A stretch of 64,000 nucleotides of DNA from assembly GCA_041678005.1 (NCBI GenBank), contig JBAYOW010000006.1, forward strand, positions 19,195 through 83,194, in the 5' to 3' direction. Position numbers and translations under genes: made by a program. Each line of letters opens with the position of its first letter. The first letter of the stretch is position 1. Under the pieces are notes generated by a model, which was not told the DNA's origin, did not search any database, and saw only the letters and a program-made list of their open reading frames with translations. Positions 17,551 through 24,425 of the stretch are shown in pieces. The DNA is from Sulfurivermis sp041678005 (GTDB lineage: Bacteria > Pseudomonadota > Gammaproteobacteria > Thiohalomonadales > Thiohalomonadaceae).

Positions 17551-18466
17551 GGCGCACACGGCAAATGACTTCGGCAAGGTGGCTGTTTTGATGGGTGGCT
17601 GGTCGGCCGAGCGGGAGATTTCGTTGCGCAGTGGCGCTGCTGTATTAGCAGCGCTGCAGCGGTGCGGCATAGATGCGCATGGTATTGATGCCGACCATGA
17701 CGTTTTGCAAAGACTGATTGGACAAGACTTTTCCCGCGTATTCATCGTTTGGCATGGCCGTGGCGGTGAAAGTGGTGAGTTGCAGGGCGCACTTGATTTG
17801 TTACAGCTGCCTTATACCGGAAGCGGCGTGCTTGCTTCGGCCCTGGGCATGGATAAGTGGCGCAGTAAATTGGTTTGGCAGGCAGCCGGTTTGCCTACAC
17901 CAGAATTCAGCTTGCTTGATGGGCAAAGTGATTTTGCTGCGGTCGAGCAAAGACTTGGCTTGCCATTGTTTGTTAAGCCAGCCAATGAAGGTTCCAGTAT
18001 CGGTATCAGCAAAGTGACTGTGGCAGGTGATACATCAAATGCATATGCCAAGGCAGCCAAGTACGACAGCCTGGTGTTGGCCGAGCAGTTTATCGGCGGT
18101 GGAGATTATACCGTGGCAATTCTGGGTACACGCGCCCTGCCTGTAGTACGCATCGTGCCAGCGACAGATTTTTATGATTATGAGGCCAAGTACAGTCGCG
18201 CGGACACGCGCTATTTGTGCCCATGTGGTTTGTCAGTTGAACAAGAGGAATCAATGCAGAAGGTGGCATTGCAGGCCTTTGCCTTGTTGGGATGCGATGG
18301 TTGGGGGCGTGTGGATTTTTTGCTCGATGAGCATGGTCGGCCATTTGTGCTTGAGGTCAATACCGTGCCTGGCATGACCGATCACAGTCTGGTGCCAATG
18401 GCAGCACGGGCGGCAGGTATCGGTTTCGATGAGCTGGTGTGGCAGATCCTGGCAGGGAGTCTGTGA
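17543..18466 (+). CDS. ddl: D-alanine:D-alanine ligase Ddl
   Basis: ATP-grasp enzyme making D-Ala-D-Ala, the substrate of MurF. The ATG at 17543 (GGAG eight bases upstream, overlapping the murB stop region) gives 307 residues. Motifs are VLMGGWSAEREISLRSG at the N-terminus, PANEGSSIGISKV in the grasp domain, and EVNTVPGMTDHSLVP carrying the metal ligands near the C-terminus. Its stop overlaps the ftsQ ATG by one base. Confidence 0.96.
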   Translation: MVKAHTANDFGKVAVLMGGWSAEREISLRSGAAVLAALQRCGIDAHGIDADHDVLQRLIGQDFSRVFIVWHGRGGESGELQGALDLLQLPYTGSGVLASALGMDKWRSKLVWQAAGLPTPEFSLLDGQSDFAAVEQRLGLPLFVKPANEGSSIGISKVTVAGDTSNAYAKAAKYDSLVLAEQFIGGGDYTVAILGTRALPVVRIVPATDFYDYEAKYSRADTRYLCPCGLSVEQEESMQKVALQAFALLGCDGWGRVDFLLDEHGRPFVLEVNTVPGMTDHSLVPMAARAAGIGFDELVWQILAGSL

Positions 18467-19170
18467 TGGCTAAAAAACGTCAGGCCAAACGTAAGCAAGA
18501 CAAGCAGAAGTTCAGCTTGTGGTTGGGTTATCTGATGGGGGTGGCGGGTTTGGTTACCTTGCTTGGCCTGTTTGGCAGTGCTGCCTGGTGGCTGGCGCAA
18601 CCTGAACATTTGCCTTTGCGTATTGTGCGCGTGCAGGGTGATCTGCAGCATGTTTCCGCAGAGGAAATTCGTGCTGCAGTCCTGCCTTATACAGATGCCG
18701 GCTTTTTATATGTAGATATCAATGCCGTGCGTAGCGCCCTGGAAGAGTTGCCCTGGGTATACGGTGTGCAGGTGCGTCGTACCTGGCCAGATGTATTGCA
18801 CTTGCAGGTGCAGGAGCAGCAGGCTCTGGCCAGATGGGGTGATGGCGGGCTGGTAAACCAGGAAGGCAAGGTCTTTTATCCGGCAAATGTGAGTAGCGAA
18901 TATTTGCCTGTTTTGCGTGGACCGCAAGGAACTTCGGTAATGGTGACTACACAGTTTATCGAGTTGCAGCATGCGTTGTGGGATTTGCAGATCAACATTG
19001 CCGAGGTGGTAATGGATGAAAGGCGCTCCTGGCGTTTGCGCCTGGATAATGGTCTGGAATTAATGCTTGGACGTAATGGACATCCAGCACGGATGGAGCG
19101 TTTCAGGAGAGCATGGCCGCATGTTTTGGCGCCACGTAGCGCCACAGTAGAGCGGGTTGATTTGCGTTAA
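18466..19170 (+). CDS. ftsQ: Cell division protein FtsQ
   Basis: Bitopic inner membrane protein that recruits FtsL and FtsB to the divisome. The start at 18466 (TGATG overlap with ddl; GGGAG 7-8 bases upstream) gives 234 residues. There is a very basic cytoplasmic tail, one membrane segment (about 22-44), a POTRA domain (LPLRIVRVQGDLQHVS and onward, about 52-120) and the FtsQ beta domain. Fifty-one bases separate it from ftsA. Confidence 0.95.
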   Translation: MAKKRQAKRKQDKQKFSLWLGYLMGVAGLVTLLGLFGSAAWWLAQPEHLPLRIVRVQGDLQHVSAEEIRAAVLPYTDAGFLYVDINAVRSALEELPWVYGVQVRRTWPDVLHLQVQEQQALARWGDGGLVNQEGKVFYPANVSSEYLPVLRGPQGTSVMVTTQFIELQHALWDLQINIAEVVMDERRSWRLRLDNGLELMLGRNGHPARMERFRRAWPHVLAPRSATVERVDLR

Positions 19171-19221
19171 GCCAATGGCTTTGCCGTGCAGTTCAGGCAG
19201 TCATAGGGAGCAGGAGTAAGC

Positions 19222-20457
19222 ATGTCCAGAAAAGGTGAAAAAAATTTGATTGTCGCCCTTGATATTGGCACTTCCAAGGTGGTGGCGATCGTGGGCGAGA
19301 TTACAGCGAATAATGAAATCGATATTGTCGGTATAGGCTCCAACCCATCGCGTGGCTTAAAAAAAGGCGTGGTGGTGAACATCGAGTCAACGGTGCAGTC
19401 CATTCAGCGTGCCATAGAGGAGGCCGAGCTGATGGCTGGCTGTCAGATCCATTCGGTCTATGCGGGTATAGCAGGGAGCCATATTCGTAGTTTGAATTCC
19501 AATGGTGTGGTGGCGATTCGCGACAAGGAAGTAACCCAGGGCGATATGGAGCGCGTCATTGATGCGGCGCGTGCGGTGGCCATCCCGGCCGATCAAAAAA
19601 TACTTCATGTTTTAACGCAGGAATTTGTAGTCGATGCACAGGAAGGTATTCGTGAGCCGATAGGCATGTCCGGCGTGCGCCTGGAGACCAGGGCACATCT
19701 GGTGACAGGTGCCGTGAGCGCAGCACAAAACATTATCAAATGCGTACGTCGTTGTGGTCTTGAAGTTGACAACATCATCCTGGAGCAGCTGGCTTCCAGT
19801 TATGCCGTGTTGTCAGAGGACGAAAAAGAATTAGGCGTGTGCCTGGTTGATATAGGCAGCGGCACAACCGATATCGCCGTATTTACCGAAGGGGCAATTC
19901 GTCATACAGCGGTAATTCCAATTGCAGGCGACCAGGTTACCAATGATATTGCCGTGGCTCTGCGTACACCAACTCAACATGCCGAGGATATCAAGATCAA
20001 ATACGGTTGTGCGCTGGCGCAGCTGACCAGCGCCGATGAGACCATTGAGGTGCCCAGTGTGGGCGATCGACCAGCGCGCCGTCTGGCACGCCAGACCCTG
20101 GCAGATGTTGTGGAACCACGTTATGAGGAGTTGTTCAGTCTGGTTGAGGCTGAGTTACGCCGTAGTGGGTTTGCTGATTTGTGTGCGGCAGGTGTGGTGC
20201 TGACTGGTGGCTCGGCCAAGATGGAAGGGGTGGTGGATTTGGCAGAAGAAATTTTTCATATGCCGGTAAGACTTGGTCTGCCGCAGGGCGTTTTTGGTCT
20301 GGTGGATGTGGTGCGTAACCCTATTTATTCAACGGGGGTTGGGTTGTTGTTGTTTGGCTTGCAGGGGCGTGGCAGTGGGATGACGGAGACATATGGTGGC
20401 AGCAGCATTGCCAGTGTATTCCAGCGGATGAAGAGCTGGTTCCAGGGAAGTTTTTAA
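19222..20457 (+). CDS. ftsA: Cell division protein FtsA
   Basis: Actin-like ATPase that tethers FtsZ to the membrane and recruits later division proteins. The 411 residues show the phosphate-1 motif ALDIGTSKV at 11-19, the 1C subdomain, VDIGSGTTDIAVF (phosphate 2, near 210), GVVLTGGSAKMEG (adenosine motif, near 330) and a C-terminal amphipathic helix (SVFQRMKSWFQ) that acts as the membrane-targeting sequence. GGAG precedes the ATG by 8 bases. Confidence 0.97.
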   Translation: MSRKGEKNLIVALDIGTSKVVAIVGEITANNEIDIVGIGSNPSRGLKKGVVVNIESTVQSIQRAIEEAELMAGCQIHSVYAGIAGSHIRSLNSNGVVAIRDKEVTQGDMERVIDAARAVAIPADQKILHVLTQEFVVDAQEGIREPIGMSGVRLETRAHLVTGAVSAAQNIIKCVRRCGLEVDNIILEQLASSYAVLSEDEKELGVCLVDIGSGTTDIAVFTEGAIRHTAVIPIAGDQVTNDIAVALRTPTQHAEDIKIKYGCALAQLTSADETIEVPSVGDRPARRLARQTLADVVEPRYEELFSLVEAELRRSGFADLCAAGVVLTGGSAKMEGVVDLAEEIFHMPVRLGLPQGVFGLVDVVRNPIYSTGVGLLLFGLQGRGSGMTETYGGSSIASVFQRMKSWFQGSF

Positions 20458-20502
20458 CTTTTTTGCCAATAGGCAAATTCAATACAGCCGAGGAGATAGA
20501 TC

Positions 20503-21657
20503 ATGTTCGAATTAATGGATACACAAACACAAAATGCGGTAAACAAGGTTATCGGCGTGGGTGGCGGTGGCGGTAATGCTGTCGACCATATGTTGCTCCA
20601 GGAGGTTGATGGCGTTGATTTTATCTGCGCCAATACTGATGCTCAGGTATTGAAAAAATCAAGCGCACGTACCGTGTTGCAACTTGGTGGCGCGGTAACC
20701 AAGGGCTTGGGAGCAGGCGCCAACCCTGAAGTGGGCCGTCAGGCGGCGCTTGAGGATCGTGAGCGCATTGTCGAGGTGTTGGAAGGCGCTGATATGGTCT
20801 TCATCACCGCGGGCATGGGCGGCGGTACCGGTACTGGTGCTGCACCCATCGTGGCACAGGTGGCCAAGGAGCTGGGCATACTTACAGTTGCGGTTGTCAC
20901 CAAGCCTTTCCCTTTTGAAGGCAAGAAGCGCATGCAGGTGGCGGATGATGGTATTAATGAGCTGAAGCAATACGTGGACTCATTGATCACTATTCCGAAC
21001 GAGAAATTGTTGTCCGTACTGGGCAAGCAGATTACCTTGCTCGATGCCTTCAAGGCGGCCAATGATGTATTGCTTGGTGCGGTGCAGGGAATTGCCGAGC
21101 TGATCACCCGTCCTGGATTGATGAATGTCGATTTTGCCGATGTGCGTACAGTGATGTCGGAAATGGGTATGGCGATGATGGGCAGTGGTATTGGTACTGG
21201 TGAAAACAGGGCCAAAGAGGCGGCACAGATGGCTATTGCCAGCCCGCTGCTGGAAGATGTTGATCTATCTGGTGCCCGCGGTATTCTAGTCAATGTGACC
21301 GCAGGCTTTGATTTGTCGATTGGTGAATTCGAGGAAGTGGGCAATACCATCAAGGCCTTTGCTTCAGAGCATGCTACTGTGGTGATTGGTACGGCCATCG
21401 AGCCAGAAATGTCGGGCGAGTTACGGGTAACTGTGGTTGCCACTGGCCTTGGTCAGGCTGAGGCAGTGCCAGCCGAACAGCCGGTACGTCTGGTAGTCAA
21501 TCGTTCTGATGCAAGTAGTGAGGTTGACTATGGTGTGCTGGATCGTCCTACCGTGTTGCGTAATCAGCCGCCAAGCCAAGAACGTTTCAGTCGGGAAGGC
21601 GGTGGTGATCTTGATTATCTGGATATCCCGGCATTTTTGCGCCGCCAGGCTGATTGA
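20503..21657 (+). CDS. ftsZ: Cell division tubulin homologue FtsZ
   Basis: GTPase that polymerises into the Z ring. The 384 residues contain the N-terminal GVGGGGGNAV loop, the tubulin signature GGGTGTGAAP near residue 106, the T7 loop NVDFADVRTVM that completes the active site of the neighbouring subunit, a linker, and the C-terminal peptide DYLDIPAFLRRQ, which binds FtsA and ZipA. The linker is short (about 40 residues). GAGGAGA lies upstream of the ATG. Confidence 0.98.
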   Translation: MFELMDTQTQNAVNKVIGVGGGGGNAVDHMLLQEVDGVDFICANTDAQVLKKSSARTVLQLGGAVTKGLGAGANPEVGRQAALEDRERIVEVLEGADMVFITAGMGGGTGTGAAPIVAQVAKELGILTVAVVTKPFPFEGKKRMQVADDGINELKQYVDSLITIPNEKLLSVLGKQITLLDAFKAANDVLLGAVQGIAELITRPGLMNVDFADVRTVMSEMGMAMMGSGIGTGENRAKEAAQMAIASPLLEDVDLSGARGILVNVTAGFDLSIGEFEEVGNTIKAFASEHATVVIGTAIEPEMSGELRVTVVATGLGQAEAVPAEQPVRLVVNRSDASSEVDYGVLDRPTVLRNQPPSQERFSREGGGDLDYLDIPAFLRRQAD

Positions 21658-21694
21658 GTGTCTTTGCCAGGGGATTTGCCGGATTGTGACGCTA

Positions 21695-21721
21695 GGCATG
21701 AACATGCCCCTGTGCTATAGT
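21695..21721 (+). promoter_or_regulatory. Probable lpxC promoter with overlapping palindrome
   Basis: An extended -10 element, TGCTATAGT (TATAGT at 21716-21721), lies about 65 bases before lpxC, with no good -35. A perfect palindrome GGCATG-AA-CATGCC occupies 21695-21708, where the -35 region would be, so a regulator might replace the -35 contact. The promoter is inferred from sequence only. Confidence 0.45.
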
Positions 21722-21786
21722 TTTGCGCGATTTGGTAGGTGTAACTACTTGTTGCCATAGGTAACTCTAATGGAACATAGAGCAAA

Positions 21787-22698
21787 ATGATAAGGCAAAG
21801 AACTTTAAAAAATGTGATTCGCGCAACTGGTGTGGGTTTGCATACGGGTGAGAAAGTGTATCTCACCCTGCGGCCAGCGCCGGTTGACACCGGCATCATC
21901 TTTCGTCGCATCGATCTCAATCCACCTGTCGAGATTGAGGCCAAGGCCGAGAATGTTGGTGACACCACCATGTCCAGTACCTTGACGAAGGATAATGTGC
22001 GGATATCCACCGTCGAACATATGTTGTCTGCCCTGGCTGGTCTTGGTATTGATAATGCGTATATTGATGTGAGTGCCGCAGAAGTGCCAATCATGGATGG
22101 TAGCGCTGGTCCTTTTGTTTTTCTCATCCAGTCTGCCGGTATCGTCGAACAGTCTGCAGCCAAGCGTTTTATCCGCATCAAAAGCAAAATACGTATTGAA
22201 GATGGCGACCGTTGGGTGCAGTTTGAGCCATTTGATGGATTCAAGGTTGCCATGGAGATTGATTTTGAACATCCTGCCTTTCGTGGCCGCAGTCAACACG
22301 CCTGTATCGATTTCTCAACTACATCTTTCGTCAAGGAAGTAAGCCGTGCCCGCACCTTTGGCTTTATGAGCCAGTTAGAGATGTTGCGTAGCCGCAATCT
22401 GGCTTTGGGCGGCAGTCTGGATAATGCCATTGTGGTGGATGACTATCGCATCTTGAATGAAGATGGTTTGCGTTACGATGATGAATTTGTTAAGCACAAA
22501 GTTCTGGATGCAATTGGCGACCTGTATTTGCTTGGCTGTAGTCTGATAGGTGCTTTCAGTGGCTATAAGTCAGGCCATGAACTGAACAATAAATTATTGC
22601 GCAAGCTGCTGGCGGAAAAGGATGCCTGGGAAGAAGTTACTTTCGATGAACCACAACAAGTGCCTATCTCCTATATCCAGCCAGTTGCTGCTGTTTGA
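21787..22698 (+). CDS. lpxC: UDP-3-O-acyl-GlcNAc deacetylase LpxC
   Basis: Zinc enzyme for the committed step of lipid A synthesis. The 303 residues have the usual length. Zn ligands are visible: the first His in STVEHMLSAL (near residue 78), and the HKVLDAIGD motif (His near 237, Asp near 241). The HELNN segment carries the catalytic His near 264. It follows ftsZ as in other gammaproteobacteria and has its own probable promoter. It is convergent with dciA, with only 7 bases between the stops and no terminator visible. Confidence 0.97.
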   Translation: MIRQRTLKNVIRATGVGLHTGEKVYLTLRPAPVDTGIIFRRIDLNPPVEIEAKAENVGDTTMSSTLTKDNVRISTVEHMLSALAGLGIDNAYIDVSAAEVPIMDGSAGPFVFLIQSAGIVEQSAAKRFIRIKSKIRIEDGDRWVQFEPFDGFKVAMEIDFEHPAFRGRSQHACIDFSTTSFVKEVSRARTFGFMSQLEMLRSRNLALGGSLDNAIVVDDYRILNEDGLRYDDEFVKHKVLDAIGDLYLLGCSLIGAFSGYKSGHELNNKLLRKLLAEKDAWEEVTFDEPQQVPISYIQPVAAV

Positions 22699-22705
22699 AA
22701 GTTTT

Positions 22706-23146
22706 TTATCGATCTTGCTTAGCTCTGCTGGCCAGCCGCTGCAAGGCATGACGTAGTGCTGGATGATCAATATTATCTGCCAGTGCGTCCAGGATGGCGG
22801 CATTTTCCATAGAAAGGGTCATAGGCCGAAGGATTGGTTTGTCAGGCTCGGCCCGTGGCGCTACATGTATCTTAAGTCGTTGCAGTTGCGAGATATGAGT
22901 GGTTTCATGTAGACATTGCAGTAGTTGTGGGGTGAGATAGCGGAAGCGAGTAGCCCAAATAGCAGAGTCGGTCTGGACTATCAGCGTTTTGTCAGTAAAA
23001 GCGGCAACCTGGATGTGCTTGGCAGCCTCGTTATCAAGACAGCGACGCAGCTGAGTTGTCAGAGACTGAAGCAGCCTCACCTGCTCTAGTAGCTGTGCAG
23101 TGTGACCGACACCCAATAATGACTGTACTGAACGTGGCATCCTCAT
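22706..23146 (-). CDS. dciA: DciA-like DUF721 protein, probable replicative helicase loader
   Basis: A 146-residue DUF721 (DciA) family protein; DciA is the ancestral helper that loads DnaB helicase in bacteria lacking phage-type DnaC. It has a basic helical N-terminus and then the KH-like domain with the segment TDKTLIVQTDSAIWATRFRYL, typical of the family, followed by a Lys/Arg-poor C-terminal tail. ATGs occur at 23146 and 23140; either could start it. A DUF721 gene between lpxC and secA, opposite in direction, is a known pseudomonad-like arrangement, from memory. It is divergent from the M23 peptidase gene. Confidence 0.82.
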   Translation of the reverse strand: MRMPRSVQSLLGVGHTAQLLEQVRLLQSLTTQLRRCLDNEAAKHIQVAAFTDKTLIVQTDSAIWATRFRYLTPQLLQCLHETTHISQLQRLKIHVAPRAEPDKPILRPMTLSMENAAILDALADNIDHPALRHALQRLASRAKQDR

Positions 23147-23153
23147 AGGCCAA

Positions 23154-23174
23154 AGTATATACTGAAAATATACT
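23154..23174. repeat. Inverted repeat between the divergent dciA and M23 peptidase genes
   Basis: AGTATAT and ATATACT, a perfect 7-base inverted repeat with a 7-base centre, sit in the 81-base divergent spacer. The sequence could be a shared operator or simply AT-rich promoter DNA. Confidence 0.35.
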
Positions 23175-23227
23175 CTTTATGGTTGCGTGGTTGGATATGA
23201 GTAGTTTAACTATTGGATAGGAAGCTA

Positions 23228-24151
23228 ATGAGTATATTGTTTGTATCCAAGTGTTTTAGGCAATCTGGCTGTATATCTGCTGGTAGGCGCAGTCTGTTTG
23301 GAGCTGCATTCGTGGTCTTTTTCCTGTTTCCTGCCATGGCGCTTTATAGCGGCTATCGTATCGGTTACAAGGAAGCTGAAACATCGATGCTGGTGGGCGG
23401 CGCGTTGCAGAATGAGCTGGAAAAACAGCGGCTGGATATAGATGAGGCCAGACGCACGGCGGAAGATAATCTCAATGCGCTGGCCTTGCGTATGGGACAG
23501 ATGCAGGCGCATGTGATGCGTCTGGATGCCTTGGGTCAGCGTCTGACCAATATGGCTGGACTGGATGATGGTGAGTTCAACTTCGAGGTTGCGCCGGCTC
23601 TGGGTGGCCCAGAAAATATTACTGCTCAACAATCTCTGCAAGTACCTGATTTCATTGCCTTGCTGGATAATCTGTCCGTACAGCTGGAGAATCGTGGTGA
23701 TCAATTGAGCGTGCTGGAAAATATGCTGCTCAACCGTAATCTCCAGGCTGAGGTTTTACCGGCGGGAAGACCAGTGCAAAGTGGCTGGATTTCATCTTCG
23801 TTTGGTATTCGTACCGATCCCTTTACCGGTCGGCTTGCCCATCATAACGGCATAGACTTTGCTGGCAAGGAAGGTAATGAAGTGATTGCCGTGGCATCTG
23901 GAGTAGTCACCTGGGCAGGCTCACGTTTTGGCTATGGCAACCTGGTCGAGATCAATCATGGCAAGGGTTATGTCACTCGCTATGGCCATAATAAATCGGT
24001 TGAGGTCAAGGTCGGCGATACCGTAAAAAAAGGTCAGGCAGTAGCCATTATGGGCTCAACTGGCCGCTCCACTGGCCCGCATGTACATTTTGAAGTGTTG
24101 CGCAATGGCCGTGCTGTTGATCCGGCTCGTTATGTTTATGCTGTGCGTTAA
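23228..24151 (+). CDS. M23 family peptidoglycan endopeptidase, membrane-anchored
   Basis: Zinc metallopeptidase of the LytM type, likely cutting peptide cross-links in the periplasm. The ATG at 23228 has AGGA six bases upstream and gives 307 residues. There is a short cytoplasmic tail, one membrane segment (about 25-46), a periplasmic coiled coil (about 55-105) and a C-terminal M23 domain (about 185-300). Zinc ligands are complete: HNGIDFA (HxxxD) and HVHFE (HxH), with a further His in RYGHN, so it should be catalytically active rather than an EnvC-like activator. Its place between dciA and secA matches related genomes. Confidence 0.88.
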   Translation: MSILFVSKCFRQSGCISAGRRSLFGAAFVVFFLFPAMALYSGYRIGYKEAETSMLVGGALQNELEKQRLDIDEARRTAEDNLNALALRMGQMQAHVMRLDALGQRLTNMAGLDDGEFNFEVAPALGGPENITAQQSLQVPDFIALLDNLSVQLENRGDQLSVLENMLLNRNLQAEVLPAGRPVQSGWISSSFGIRTDPFTGRLAHHNGIDFAGKEGNEVIAVASGVVTWAGSRFGYGNLVEINHGKGYVTRYGHNKSVEVKVGDTVKKGQAVAIMGSTGRSTGPHVHFEVLRNGRAVDPARYVYAVR

Positions 24152-24283
24152 CGCATATCTTTACTTATTTTCCTCGCATGCTCGCCTGATCTAGAGTTGT
24201 GCCTGGATCCCCTGTCAGTTTTCATCATTGTATCGCAGGCGTGCCCTGCTACTGCTTATCCCTCTTGAACTGTCATAGTGAGT

Positions 24284-24314
24284 GCTTACTTACTGATTTA
24301 TTGAGTAAGTAAGC
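24284..24314. repeat. Perfect 10-base inverted repeat in the secA leader
   Basis: GCTTACTTAC (24284-24293) and GTAAGTAAGC (24305-24314) form a perfect stem with an 11-base loop, followed by a T-rich stretch. It lies in the 274-base spacer between the M23 peptidase and secA, which otherwise holds no convincing gene. It may be a terminator for the peptidase gene or part of secA regulation. Confidence 0.5.
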
Positions 24315-24425
24315 GTTCTCTTTGTTTGAACTATGTTTTCATGAGAAATGCGCACTGACTTGCGGTATTATTTAGCGCATTTATTTCAGCAGATTTTTCT
24401 TATAGCAAAAGACAAGTGGTTTTTC

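Noticed and set aside
16861..17745. Minus-strand open frame of 294 codons over murB and ddl
   Set aside because: Shadow of two well-identified genes.
20739..21443. Minus-strand open frame of 234 codons over ftsZ
   Set aside because: Ser/Thr/Ala-rich mirror of the conserved FtsZ sequence.
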